The translations under genes were made by a program, and so were the position numbers. DNA of 64,000 bases. It comes from Lachnospiraceae bacterium (GTDB lineage: Bacteria; Bacillota; Clostridia; Lachnospirales; Lachnospiraceae). The first letter of the stretch is position 1, and each line of letters begins with the position of its first letter. The stretch covers positions 1-64,000 of the forward strand of contig JAILRO010000044.1 of NCBI GenBank assembly GCA_024698145.1, in the 5' to 3' direction. Positions 45,012-55,425 of the stretch are shown piece by piece. The notes beneath the pieces are model-generated. The model did no database searches and had not been told where the DNA came from. It saw only the letters and a list, made by a program, of their open reading frames with translations.

Positions 45012-47023
45012 GCACAACAACTATCGCTTTACTCGGTCAACCTAATTCAGGTAAATCGACTTTATTTAACGCCTTAACCGGACTTCACCAGCATGTAGGA
45101 AACTGGCCGGGTAAGACAGTAGAGAAAAAAGAAGGCTCATTTGCATATAAGGGTTCGACTTATGATGTTGCCGACCTTCCGGGTTCGTACAGTATGTCTG
45201 CAAACTCTGATGAAGAAGTTATAACACGTGATTTTATCGCATCGGGAAATGCGGATGTAGTTTGTATCCTTGCAGACAGTTCGCAGCTCGAAAGAAGTCT
45301 TTTTATGCTTGCGGACTATGCAGGTATAGATGCGCCTTGTTTTCTTGTCCTTAATATGGAGGACGTTGCAAAGGAGCAGGGAAAGACAATTGATGTAGCA
45401 TCACTTGAGAAGAAATTGGGGATACCGGTAATGCTTTTTTCTGCGACCGATACCAAGGCGTATGACAAGTTCTACACGACGTTAGAACGAGCACTTAAAG
45501 CAAAGAGCCGTATAGATGTGTCTGCGCTTGAAGAAGAGTATGAAAAGCTTGAAGGTTACAATGAGATAAAGGAACAAATACACGACAATGTCATCCCGGG
45601 ATATACACCAATGTGGCTTACGGTTAAATACCTTGAAAATGACAAGGTTGTTTCGGCGAAACTTAAGAGTGAATTGTCCGAAGATAAGGTGGCAACGATT
45701 GAATCTTTAAAAGGTGATAATAATGGTGCTATTGCGACGGGTGAATGCAAATTCAAATGGATAGACGAACTTGTTGAAGGAACTGTTAAGGGAAAGAAGA
45801 AAACAATCAAACTTGGAAAACTTGATCGCATATATACACACAGATTTTGGGGAAAACCGGCGGTTGTACTCACTGTAGTGCTCGGACTTTTGGCTTCATT
45901 TATTCCGGCACTTCCTATTATGGCAGTTGCTTCAGTGTTTGATATACTAAAAAACTTTGCTGGGGAGGCACTTAACTCTGCCGGATGCAGTCCGTTTCTT
46001 ATAGGTTTGTTATGCGATGTTGTCATTCAATCAATGAGTTATGTCACAAAGATGTTAGGTTTTGTGTTTGGTGTAACTCTTGTGTTTGGTTTACTTGAAG
46101 AAGTAGGTGTTATGGCTCGTATTTCGTACGTGTTTGATAACACTATGGGAAAACTCGGACTTCAGGGTAAGTCGGTTATGCCGTTTCTTGTAAGTTTTGG
46201 ATGTACTATGGGTGGTGCTGCAGGTGCCAGAGTTATTGATAATTGGGGACAGAAGATTCTTACTATTGCTCTTGCGTGGGCGGTTCCGTGTGGTGCTGCA
46301 TGGGCGACTATACCGATGCTTTCCACTGTTTTCTTTGGACCCGCGGCGCCGGTTGTAATAATTGCAGTTCTTATTGTGATGATACTTCACATGTGGATAA
46401 CTGCGAAAATATTTGGCGCAAAACTCATCAATAAAGAGGATAGATGCGGAATGATAATGGAGCTTCCACCATATCACAAGCCTAAGTGGGGAGCACTTTT
46501 CAGATATGTGTTCGGAAGAACTAAAGACACATTTTTCAGAGTTGTCAAAGTAGTTCTTCTTGTATGTCTCATATTCTGGTTATTAAGCTACGGTAGTGGT
46601 GCTACCGACACAAGTATTCTTTATAAAGTTGGTACGGCTATTGAACCTGTTACGAAGTTCTTTGGACTTCCTTGGCAGTTGTTTATTGCGTTTATTGCAG
46701 CTTCTGTAGGTAAAGAAGGTGCAATAGGTGTTATAACTGCTTTATATACAGGCGGTAGTTACGGTGAAGGATTTGCTCAGGCAATGAGTGGTGCAGCAAG
46801 AGCTGCGAACCTTGGAGATATATTACTTGCAAATGTGTCAAGACCGGAGGCACTTGCATTTATTTTTGCAATAACATTCAATATGCCTTGCGTTGTTGCA
46901 CTTGCGGCTACATATCAGGAAATCCATTCCGTGAAGTGGACAGCGAGAATTGCGCTCTATTATACATTGGTTTCGTTGGCACTTGCGTGTGCAGCATATC
47001 ACATAGGTCTTATTATCTGGTAA
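45008..47023 (+). CDS. feoB: FeoB-family transporter 2 (divergent gate motifs)
   Basis: The N-terminal G domain is normal (GQPNSGKSTLFNALTG, DLPGSYSMSAN, LNMEDVAKEQ). The first gate region reads FGCTMGGAAGARVIDNWG and AVPCGAAWATIPML instead of the canonical GTGCGIP...RTIRNERE and PCGAKLPV seen in feoB1, so the charged pore-gate residues are replaced. Such second FeoB proteins can carry another divalent metal such as manganese in some anaerobes; here that is inference. Length 671. It is co-transcribed with feoA2 and feoC. Confidence 0.9.
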   Translation: MSTTTIALLGQPNSGKSTLFNALTGLHQHVGNWPGKTVEKKEGSFAYKGSTYDVADLPGSYSMSANSDEEVITRDFIASGNADVVCILADSSQLERSLFMLADYAGIDAPCFLVLNMEDVAKEQGKTIDVASLEKKLGIPVMLFSATDTKAYDKFYTTLERALKAKSRIDVSALEEEYEKLEGYNEIKEQIHDNVIPGYTPMWLTVKYLENDKVVSAKLKSELSEDKVATIESLKGDNNGAIATGECKFKWIDELVEGTVKGKKKTIKLGKLDRIYTHRFWGKPAVVLTVVLGLLASFIPALPIMAVASVFDILKNFAGEALNSAGCSPFLIGLLCDVVIQSMSYVTKMLGFVFGVTLVFGLLEEVGVMARISYVFDNTMGKLGLQGKSVMPFLVSFGCTMGGAAGARVIDNWGQKILTIALAWAVPCGAAWATIPMLSTVFFGPAAPVVIIAVLIVMILHMWITAKIFGAKLINKEDRCGMIMELPPYHKPKWGALFRYVFGRTKDTFFRVVKVVLLVCLIFWLLSYGSGATDTSILYKVGTAIEPVTKFFGLPWQLFIAFIAASVGKEGAIGVITALYTGGSYGEGFAQAMSGAARAANLGDILLANVSRPEALAFIFAITFNMPCVVALAATYQEIHSVKWTARIALYYTLVSLALACAAYHIGLIIW

Positions 47024-47035
47024 TGGAGGGATAAC

Positions 47036-47302
47036 ATGAAAAGACTATTGGAATTGTTAAATGATGGCAATTCAAGAACACTTGAAATGTTAGCAGATGA
47101 ACTTGGCACAACAACAGATGATGTTATTAGGCAGATGGAATATCTTGAATGTATAGGCGCAATAAGAAAAGTTGTTAAGCCTTTTGAAAAGAAAAATCCG
47201 TGTGCAAGTTGTAGTGGTTGTGAAAGTGGGTCAGCAGCCTGTAAGGGCTGCATCCCGCAAAATGCAGCCGTGAATATGGGACAAATGTGGGAAGTATTGT
47301 GA
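47036..47302 (+). CDS. feoC: FeoC-like winged-helix protein with Cys cluster
   Basis: An 88-residue protein: a winged-helix start (LLELLNDGNSRTLEMLADEL) followed by a Cys-rich loop CASCSGCESGSAACKGC that could bind an iron-sulfur cluster, as proposed for FeoC. Twelve bases after feoB2 with AATGGAGGG upstream. FeoC is thought to regulate FeoB stability or activity. Confidence 0.82.
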   Translation: MKRLLELLNDGNSRTLEMLADELGTTTDDVIRQMEYLECIGAIRKVVKPFEKKNPCASCSGCESGSAACKGCIPQNAAVNMGQMWEVL

Positions 47303-47326
47303 TTGATTTTTAAGGAGGAATTAATT

Positions 47327-47596
47327 ATGGATTGGAAGAAAGCTGGAATATTTGCATTAGGAACATTATTTGGATATGAAGGTATCAGATTATTATCATC
47401 AAAGGATGCAAAGAAGGTTTATACACATGGAACGGCGGCAGTGCTTCGTGCTAAAGATACTGTTCTTACACAGGTAACAACTCTTCAGGAGAACTGTTCG
47501 GATATTTATGCCGATGCGAAGGAAATCAATGAAGAAAGAGCAGAGAAATTGGCTAATGCCAACCAGGATGAGGCTACTGATAAAACAGAGAAATAG
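47327..47596 (+). CDS. Small helical protein next to the P1B ATPase (DUF6110-like)
   Basis: About 89 residues from ATG 47327 (AAGGAGG seven bases ahead). A Gly-rich hydrophobic N-terminus (MDWKKAGIFALGTLFGYEG) precedes an amphipathic, possibly coiled-coil region. It resembles small proteins found beside heavy-metal ATPases in Firmicutes; the DUF number is from memory and not checked. A helper role for the ATPase is inferred from position only. Confidence 0.65.
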   Translation: MDWKKAGIFALGTLFGYEGIRLLSSKDAKKVYTHGTAAVLRAKDTVLTQVTTLQENCSDIYADAKEINEERAEKLANANQDEATDKTEK

Positions 47597-47619
47597 TATT
47601 TTAGATATTAGAGGTAACT

Positions 47620-49698
47620 ATGAAATATGTTATAAAACATGAGAACAGAAATAGAATAAGATTTCATTTTCCTATGAGTAGGTTTTCTTACAAACAGGCA
47701 GATATAATCGAATATTATCTGCTTAGATTTGATGAAATAAGAGAGGTTCGCATTTATGAGAGAACTGCGGATGTGGTTATCATTTATCATGGTGACAGGA
47801 ATTATGCACTCAAGGTAATAAATGATTTTTCGTTTGAAAATTCAAAGGTTTCTGAATGCGAACTTGAGAGTTCGGGAAGGGAACTATATGCAGAATACAG
47901 GGAGCGAATAGTTACTTCAATCATATTACATTATGGTAAGCGCCTTATTGTTCCGTTGCCAATCAGAAGAATATGGATTCTTATTAAGACTGCAAAGTAT
48001 ATAATGAGAGGACTAAAAACGTTGGGCAAGGGTGGCTTTAAAGTAGAACTGCTTGATTCGATTGCCATATCAGCGGCTATTGCAACTAACGATTACAAAA
48101 CCGCATCGAGCGTGATGTTTTTGCTAAAGATAGGTGACATTTTAGAAGAATGGACTCATAAGAAATCAGTTGATGATCTGGCAAGAAGAATGTCCCTTAA
48201 TATTGATAAGGTATGGCTTGTAACAGATGACGGAGAGGTGCTTACGGATTCTGATAAAATTGATTGTGGCGATAAAGTTGTAGTCCGTATGGGTAATATA
48301 ATTCCGTTTGATGGAAAAGTATGTGATGGAGAAGCGGTTGTCAATCAGGCTTCTATGACAGGAGAAGCAGAAGCGGTAAGAAAAGCCTTTGGCTCACCTG
48401 TGTTTGCCGGTACGGTCTTGGAAGAAGGCGAACTTACAATTGAGGTATCAAACGTAAGTGGAGCCGGTCGTTTTGACAAGATTGTAAAAATGATAGAAGA
48501 GTCAGAGAAAATGAAATCGTCAGTGGAAAGCAAGGCTGAAAGACTAGCAGATGGTCTAGTGCCATATACATTAGCAGGGGCTGGACTTACATATCTGTTA
48601 AGTCGCAACGTTTCGAAAGCGGTATCAGTTCTTATGGTGGATTACTCTTGCGCGCTTAAAATGGCTATGCCAATATCCGTACTGTCTGCAATCAAGGAAG
48701 CGGCAGATTATGGAATAACGGTTAAAGGCGGACGCTTTATGGAGGAGGTGGCTGTTGCAGACACAATTGTGTTTGATAAGACAGGAACTCTTACAATGGC
48801 AAGCCCGATGGTTGCCAAAGTTGTATCGTTTAACGGTGAATCTGAAGATGAACTGCTTAGACAAGCGGCTTGTTTGGAGGAACACTTCCCGCATTCAGTT
48901 GCGAAAGCTGTCGTTGATGCTGCAATTAGAAAAGGTCTTAGTCATGAGGAAATGCATTCGAAAGTAGAGTACATTGTAGCACATGGTATAGCATCATCAA
49001 TTGACGGCAAGAAAGCGGTTATTGGTAGTTACCATTTTGTATTTGAAGACGAGAAGGTTGTGATTCCTGATGGAATGCAAGATATTTTTGATAATCTTCC
49101 GGCACAATATTCCCATCTTTATTTTGCAAAGGGTGGTAAGCTTTGTGCGTGCATTCTCATAGAAGATCCGATGAGAGAAGAAGCACTTGATGTGGTTACC
49201 GGTCTTAAAGATTTGGGCTTTAAGCATGTTGTTATGATGACAGGAGACAGTGAAAGAACAGCGGCAGCAATTGCAAGTGCAGCGGGAATAGATGAGTATT
49301 ATTCCGAGGTGCTTCCGGAGGATAAAGCTTCGTATGTTGAGAAGGCGAAGAACGAAGGAAGACATGTAATAATGGTTGGTGATGGAATTAACGATTCGCC
49401 CGCTCTTTCTGCGGCAGATGTAGGAATTGCAATAAGTGACGGTGCAGAGATTGCAAGACAGATAGCGGACATCACCATCAGTTCGTCAGATCTTAACAGC
49501 ATTATAACATTAAGGGAATTAAGCACATTGCTAATGAAAAGAATTCGTTTTAATTACAGAACGATTGTCGGATTTAATACGGCACTTATTGTGCTTGGCG
49601 TTGCAGGGATTATTCCGCCGGCAACATCAGCAATGCTTCATAATGGCTCGACAGTTGCGCTTGGACTTGAGAGTATGACTAATATGTTGCCGGAGTGA
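47620..49698 (+). CDS. P1B-type metal ATPase with SCALK membrane motif and Cys-free N-terminal domain
   Basis: Core P-type motifs are intact: FDKTGTLT (phosphorylated Asp), HFPHSVAKAV (the P1B HP locus), TGEAEAV, MTGDSERTAAA and VGDGINDSPALSAADVG. The membrane metal motif is VDYSCALKMAMP, not CPC, SPC or TPC. The N-terminal ferredoxin-like domain (about 1-75) has no CxxC. Roughly six membrane segments are visible. Metal and direction are not determined; the neighbours suggest iron or manganese efflux. It may be in one transcript from operator O3. Confidence 0.85.
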   Translation: MKYVIKHENRNRIRFHFPMSRFSYKQADIIEYYLLRFDEIREVRIYERTADVVIIYHGDRNYALKVINDFSFENSKVSECELESSGRELYAEYRERIVTSIILHYGKRLIVPLPIRRIWILIKTAKYIMRGLKTLGKGGFKVELLDSIAISAAIATNDYKTASSVMFLLKIGDILEEWTHKKSVDDLARRMSLNIDKVWLVTDDGEVLTDSDKIDCGDKVVVRMGNIIPFDGKVCDGEAVVNQASMTGEAEAVRKAFGSPVFAGTVLEEGELTIEVSNVSGAGRFDKIVKMIEESEKMKSSVESKAERLADGLVPYTLAGAGLTYLLSRNVSKAVSVLMVDYSCALKMAMPISVLSAIKEAADYGITVKGGRFMEEVAVADTIVFDKTGTLTMASPMVAKVVSFNGESEDELLRQAACLEEHFPHSVAKAVVDAAIRKGLSHEEMHSKVEYIVAHGIASSIDGKKAVIGSYHFVFEDEKVVIPDGMQDIFDNLPAQYSHLYFAKGGKLCACILIEDPMREEALDVVTGLKDLGFKHVVMMTGDSERTAAAIASAAGIDEYYSEVLPEDKASYVEKAKNEGRHVIMVGDGINDSPALSAADVGIAISDGAEIARQIADITISSSDLNSIITLRELSTLLMKRIRFNYRTIVGFNTALIVLGVAGIIPPATSAMLHNGSTVALGLESMTNMLPE

Positions 49699-49821
49699 TG
49701 ATATTTAAAGAAATGAGTCTCACAGAGTTTTAGTTCGTGCATTGGTCTAAGTGGTATAAATACAAAACACAAGGAGACGAATTCAATACGAAAAGGATTT
49801 CGAGGATGGAGGATAATATAA

Positions 49822-50523
49822 ATGTTCGTTGAAGTATCAGATATAAAGAAAAGCTACGGTGAGGGTGGAAGTTATATTCAAGTTTTAAAAGGTATTTCCA
49901 CAGGTATTTCACATGGGGAGATGTGCGTTATTCAAGGAACATCAGGCTCCGGTAAGTCGACATTTCTTAACTGTATAGGTGGACTTGATGACGTTGATTC
50001 GGGTTCTATACGCATAGATGATAAGGAAATAGTCGGACTTAGGGGAGAGAAGCTTTCTGATTACCGTCGTGATAATCTTGGCTTCATATTTCAGTTCTAC
50101 AATCTTGTGCCCAACCTTACCGTGCGAGAGAACATTCAGGTTTGCGAATATCTGACTGACAAACCGCTTTCGATGAACGAGCTATTAGATGTGCTTGGAT
50201 TAGCCGAGCATGCTGATAAGTTCCCGTCACAACTTTCGGGAGGACAGCAGCAAAGATGTGCTATTGCAAGAGCACTGATTAAGAATCCGAAGCTTCTGCT
50301 CTGTGATGAGCCGACAGGAGCACTTGATTCAAAGACATCAAGAGATATTCTTATACTTCTCGAGAAGATAAATGCGGTATATGGTACGACAATGATGATA
50401 GTAACACATAATAATTCAATCAAGAATATGGTTGATCATGCAATCTATCTAAAAGACGGAGAGATTTCCAAGGATTACTACAATGAAACCAAGGTTGCGG
50501 CGGCAGAGCTTGAAGACTTGTGA
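49822..50523 (+). CDS. ABC transporter ATP-binding protein (MacB/LolD type)
   Basis: Walker A GTSGSGKSTFLNCIGG, Q-loop region FIFQFYNLVPNLTVREN, signature LSGGQQQRCAIARAL and Walker B LLLCDEPTGALDS are all present. Proteins of this type pair with FtsX-fold permeases to power mechanotransmission or export rather than import. The start ATG 49822 has GGAGGA upstream. The next gene is its permease. Confidence 0.9.
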   Translation: MFVEVSDIKKSYGEGGSYIQVLKGISTGISHGEMCVIQGTSGSGKSTFLNCIGGLDDVDSGSIRIDDKEIVGLRGEKLSDYRRDNLGFIFQFYNLVPNLTVRENIQVCEYLTDKPLSMNELLDVLGLAEHADKFPSQLSGGQQQRCAIARALIKNPKLLLCDEPTGALDSKTSRDILILLEKINAVYGTTMMIVTHNNSIKNMVDHAIYLKDGEISKDYYNETKVAAAELEDL

Positions 50524-50594
50524 GTAGTAGTGGCATTTGTAAAAAAGTAAATGACACTAACGCGAAATGTTGTAGTTTTGGAGAGGATAATGAT

Positions 50595-52991
50595 ATGAAG
50601 AGAGTATTATTCAAACGCTCACTAAGAGATTTAAAAGCTAATTTGCCTAGATACATGGCTCTGGGTATGCTTATCATTTTTTCAATATATATTGTATTAA
50701 GTCTTGTTGGTGCTGCTAATTCCGTTATGGTTCAGACTGCGGAATATGATGAGAAACTTAATTGTGAGGACGGTGAATTTTCCGTATTTGTGCCTTTGAC
50801 AGACTCGGAACTTAAGAGAATAACAGATAAAGGTGTTACAGTCGAGGAGATGTTTTTTCTTGATTATCTTATGCAGGATAACAGTGTCTGTCGAGTCTTT
50901 AAGACGAGGAAAGATATTAATAAGTTGACATTAAAGGAAGGACGTATGCCGGAAAATGATTCCGAAGCTGTCCTTGAAAGGCGTTATGCAGAAGTTGGTA
51001 ATATTAATATAGGCGATAAGATAACTCTCGGTAATTTTGAAGATGACACCAGCAGTACTTATGAATATACAGTTGTGGGAATAGGTGCCGTTTCTGATTA
51101 TAATGCTACGCTTAAGAATCTCTCGGATGCTGCTGTTTCAAGCAAAGATTTCGGTATTTGTTTTGTGACGGATAAGGCGTATGAGAAGTTAAAAGAAGCC
51201 AAGACGTCAATGAAGTCAGAGGAATATTATTATGCATACAAACTTAACGGCGCCTTGACCAATGTTCAACTTAAGGATATTTTGAAAGATAATTCTTTTA
51301 ATGCCAATTCTGTGGATGATGCATATTTTCGTGAATATTATGAAAGACTTTCAGGTGGAGGTGCATTAGCGGGTGTCATGCTTTCGATGTTTCAAGATAG
51401 TGCACTTTTTAAGGATAGCACCGCTAATTTAATTTCGCTTATGAAGGCCGAAGATAATGTAAGGATTGATGCAGCTGCCGATGATGTTCAGATTAATAAA
51501 AGTGCGGGAATGTTTGTAGGTGTTCTTCTTATGGTACTTTTTTCGTATGTCATATCAGTGTTTGTTGTTCATACAATTGATCAGGAGAGTGCTGTTATCG
51601 GAGCGTTATATTCCATGGGTGTTAAGAGGAAGGAGCTTATGCTGCACTATATCTTCATACCCGTAATGGTAACATTTATTTCAGGTCTTTTTGGACTTTT
51701 TTTTGCCACGACAAAATATGGCATCAAAGTGCAGATGCAGGACTGCTACAATTATTACTCAATGCCTGAAATGCGGCCGGAGGTGACGCTGTTTATGGTA
51801 ATATATGCAGTCATACTTCCACCGGTTATATCTGCGTTTGTAAATGTACTTGTAATAAGGAGCAGACTTAAGCGCACACCACTTTCACTTCTCAGGAATG
51901 AGCAGAGAGTGTCTAAGACTAAAGACGTGAAGCTTAAGAAAATGGAGTTTATAAGACTTTTCAAGATACGACAACTGCTCCGTGAGAGAAGAACGGGTTT
52001 CGCGGTTGTGTTTGGACTTTTTATGAGTCTGCTTGTGGCTATGCTTGCGCTCAATATATATGTGTATTGTGACAAAGTTAAGAAAAGAAATGTAGAGGAT
52101 ACTCATTTTGAATATATGTACACATATAAATACCCAAGCGAAAAGGTGCCTGAGGGTGGATATGAGGCAGTTGCCAAGAGCATGAAGAAACGCTTTAGCG
52201 TTTACAATTTTGATGTGACGGTACTTGGAATAAACAAAGACAATCCTTTCTTTGATATTGAAAGGTTGCCAAAGAGCAAGAACGAGGTTGTGGTAAGTGA
52301 TTCATTTGCATACAAATATCAATTAAAGGAAGGCGAAGAATTTACCTTGGTAACTGAAGATGGTGACAGGGCGTATGCATTTACTGTGGCCGGAATTACC
52401 CGTTATTCGCCATCGTTTATGATATTCATGGATATTGACGAATGCAGGGAATTGTTCGGAGAAATGGATGATTATTATAACGTGGTATTTTCTGATCACA
52501 AATTGAATATTCCCGGACCAAGACTATATAGTACTCTTACAAAAGCGGATGTAGAAAATGCCGCTGAGGTTTTTCTTGAGATGATGATGTCAATGATAGT
52601 TACAATGAGTGTTGCGTCGGCGGTTATATTTGTTGTTGTAATGTATCTCATGATGAAAATGATGCTTGATAAGGCATCGTTTAATATCGCGCTTGTTAAG
52701 ATATTTGGATTCCGCGATAAGGAAGTCAGAAGGATGTACCTTGATGGCAATTTCTATATTGTTGCAGGTGGTACGCTTATATCAATTCCGATTTGCAAAG
52801 CAATTCTTGATTACGTGTATCCAAATTACCTTGTGGCAAATGTGGCATCTGCCTTTGAACAGTCATTTCCATTCTATATATATGTAATTGTTATCCTATC
52901 AATAATCGTGCTTTATTTTGTTATCAATAATGCGCTTGTCGGCAGAATTAAGCAAATGGTTCCGGCACAGGTGCTTAAGAACCGAGAGTGA
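50595..52991 (+). CDS. ABC transporter permease, FtsX family
   Basis: About 798 residues with an N-terminal helix, a large extracytoplasmic region (about 45-290), FtsX-type membrane helices in the middle and again at the end, and a second extracellular region around 515-690. This is the duplicated FtsX layout of Gram-positive MacB-like exporters. ATG 50595 follows GGAGAGG; the track's 50520 start adds 25 residues of no homology and overlaps the ATPase gene. Substrate unknown; context suggests metal stress or surface defence. Confidence 0.85.
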   Translation: MKRVLFKRSLRDLKANLPRYMALGMLIIFSIYIVLSLVGAANSVMVQTAEYDEKLNCEDGEFSVFVPLTDSELKRITDKGVTVEEMFFLDYLMQDNSVCRVFKTRKDINKLTLKEGRMPENDSEAVLERRYAEVGNINIGDKITLGNFEDDTSSTYEYTVVGIGAVSDYNATLKNLSDAAVSSKDFGICFVTDKAYEKLKEAKTSMKSEEYYYAYKLNGALTNVQLKDILKDNSFNANSVDDAYFREYYERLSGGGALAGVMLSMFQDSALFKDSTANLISLMKAEDNVRIDAAADDVQINKSAGMFVGVLLMVLFSYVISVFVVHTIDQESAVIGALYSMGVKRKELMLHYIFIPVMVTFISGLFGLFFATTKYGIKVQMQDCYNYYSMPEMRPEVTLFMVIYAVILPPVISAFVNVLVIRSRLKRTPLSLLRNEQRVSKTKDVKLKKMEFIRLFKIRQLLRERRTGFAVVFGLFMSLLVAMLALNIYVYCDKVKKRNVEDTHFEYMYTYKYPSEKVPEGGYEAVAKSMKKRFSVYNFDVTVLGINKDNPFFDIERLPKSKNEVVVSDSFAYKYQLKEGEEFTLVTEDGDRAYAFTVAGITRYSPSFMIFMDIDECRELFGEMDDYYNVVFSDHKLNIPGPRLYSTLTKADVENAAEVFLEMMMSMIVTMSVASAVIFVVVMYLMMKMMLDKASFNIALVKIFGFRDKEVRRMYLDGNFYIVAGGTLISIPICKAILDYVYPNYLVANVASAFEQSFPFYIYVIVILSIIVLYFVINNALVGRIKQMVPAQVLKNRE

Positions 52992-53009
52992 TAAGGAGGG
53001 AAGATAAAC

Positions 53010-53372
53010 ATGAGTCCTGAAATGTCAAATGCATTAATATTTGTAGTAGTTGTTGTTATATTTATTTTTGCTGTTAAGAATTCTATACCACATTTTATGG
53101 GCAAGGGGGCATGTTGCGGTGGAGGTGACAAAGGAAAAGTCATTAAACCGAAGAAACTTGACAAGGTAATTGCAATTAAAAGAATTAAGATAGGTGGGAT
53201 GCACTGCGAAAATTGCTCGAGACGCGTCCAGAACGCACTTAATTCAATTGAAGGTGTTAACGCAAAAGTAAAACTATCAAGAGAACTTGCAATCATAAAA
53301 ATTGATCGTGAGATAGATGATGGTGTATTCAAGAAAGCGATAACGGATTTGGGGTATGAAGTGAAAGAGTAA
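53010..53372 (+). CDS. Membrane-anchored HMA (GMxCxxC) metal-binding protein
   Basis: Residues about 5-22 form one membrane helix, then a CCGGG stretch and a heavy-metal-associated domain with GGMHCENCSRRVQNAL at about 65-80. HMA domains bind copper, zinc or other soft metals and hand them to ATPases. Here the domain is separate from the Cys-free P1B ATPase 3.3 kb upstream, so it could act as its detached metal carrier, though that is speculation. Ribosome binding site AAGGAGGG. Confidence 0.82.
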   Translation: MSPEMSNALIFVVVVVIFIFAVKNSIPHFMGKGACCGGGDKGKVIKPKKLDKVIAIKRIKIGGMHCENCSRRVQNALNSIEGVNAKVKLSRELAIIKIDREIDDGVFKKAITDLGYEVKE

Positions 53373-53424
53373 TGGTTAGCAGACATACATTTGATGATGG
53401 ATGTGTTAGGAAAAGGAGTACATT

Positions 53425-53820
53425 ATGGGGAAGAGTAGTTCATCAGAGGATTACATGAAAGTCATTTTAATCCTTCATAAAAGAAAAGGCTTGGTTAGAT
53501 CCGTTGATATTGCGGAAGAGATGGGCGTAACTAAGCCTAGTGTCAGCAATGCAATGAAGAAACTTCGGGAAGAAAAAATGATCTATTTTGGCGATGATGG
53601 TAACATTATTTTTACAGACGAAGGAAGAACATTTGCTGAGAAAATATATAGCAAACATTCATTGCTATCAAAATTATTAAGAATTATAGGCGTTAATAAA
53701 GATACCGCTGATAAAGAGGCGTGCATGATGGAACACGCAATCAGTGATGAGACATATAAATGTCTCGGTGAGTTCATTAACGCTCATGGTGGCGAGACGT
53801 TTATGGAAAAGAAAATATAA
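53425..53820 (+). CDS. DtxR-family metal-dependent repressor 2 (mixed ligands)
   Basis: A 131-residue two-domain regulator: winged helix VDIAEEMGVTKPSVSNAMKK and dimer/metal domain ending ACMMEHAISDETY. By eye the first ligand position is Asp (SSEDYMKVI), as in manganese-sensing MntR, but the next Glu is Lys and the later Glu is Cys as in DtxR. Metal choice is therefore unclear and probably differs from repressor 1. AAGGAG precedes ATG 53425. It lies just upstream of the twin-operator enolase promoter. Confidence 0.87.
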   Translation: MGKSSSSEDYMKVILILHKRKGLVRSVDIAEEMGVTKPSVSNAMKKLREEKMIYFGDDGNIIFTDEGRTFAEKIYSKHSLLSKLLRIIGVNKDTADKEACMMEHAISDETYKCLGEFINAHGGETFMEKKI

Positions 53821-53871
53821 ATGGAGGAAATTAATTGTGAATGAAACAGAAAATAAGAAGTAAAAAGGGTA

Positions 53872-53900
53872 TTGACAATTAAAAACAGTTAGCATATACT
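53872..53900 (+). promoter_or_regulatory. Strong promoter of eno, overlapped by operator O4
   Basis: TTGACA (53872-53877), 17 bases, TATACT (53895-53900). The -10 box lies wholly within O4 (53888-53903), so repressor binding and polymerase binding are mutually exclusive. Confidence 0.8.
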
Positions 53901-53903
53901 AAC
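53888..53903. promoter_or_regulatory. Predicted DtxR-type operator O4 (eno)
   Basis: GTTAGCATATACTAAC on the eno -10 box, 22 bases (two helix turns) upstream of O5 start to start, allowing cooperative binding on one DNA face. Confidence 0.78.
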
Positions 53904-53909
53904 TATAGA

Positions 53910-53925
53910 GTTAGCAAATGCTAAC
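53910..53925. promoter_or_regulatory. Predicted DtxR-type operator O5 (eno)
   Basis: GTTAGCAAATGCTAAC over the start-site region of the eno promoter; it is the most symmetric of the six sites. Confidence 0.78.
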
Positions 53926-53942
53926 TGAATAAATCATGTTAA

Positions 53943-53976
53943 TTCTCCCGGAAGAAAGCTGTGACTTCCGGGAGAA
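53943..53976 (+). promoter_or_regulatory. 12-bp perfect hairpin in the eno leader
   Basis: TTCTCCCGGAAG pairs perfectly with CTTCCGGGAGAA around AAAGCTGTGA. There is no T-run, so it is more likely an mRNA-stabilising or protein-binding leader hairpin than a terminator. Confidence 0.6.
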
Positions 53977-54004
53977 CCTTGTGTTATAAGAAAGGAAGGA
54001 ATAA

Positions 54005-55306
<1,302 letters not shown>

Positions 55307-55340
55307 CAACATTGATTAAGAATAAGTATGTATTGTAATG

Positions 55341-55370
55341 ACAACTCCGTGGTAAAAGCGGAGTTGTTTA
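55341..55370 (+). terminator. Terminator after eno
   Basis: ACAACTCCG pairs with CGGAGTTGT, followed by TTAAC; moderate T content. Confidence 0.55.
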
Positions 55371-55380
55371 ACGAGGTTGA

Positions 55381-55396
55381 GTTAGTCAAAACTAAC
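55381..55396. promoter_or_regulatory. Predicted DtxR-type operator O6 (zupT)
   Basis: GTTAGTCAAAACTAAC, 30 bases before the ZIP transporter start. Short gaps downstream suggest that it controls the whole zupT-methyltransferase-ABC unit. Confidence 0.75.
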
Positions 55397-55425
55397 TTGT
55401 ATGTGCAATGTGAAAGGTGAGTGGT

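Noticed and set aside
53375-53390. GTTAGC upstream of dtxR2 as an operator
   Set aside because: The right half (TACAT) does not match CTAAC.
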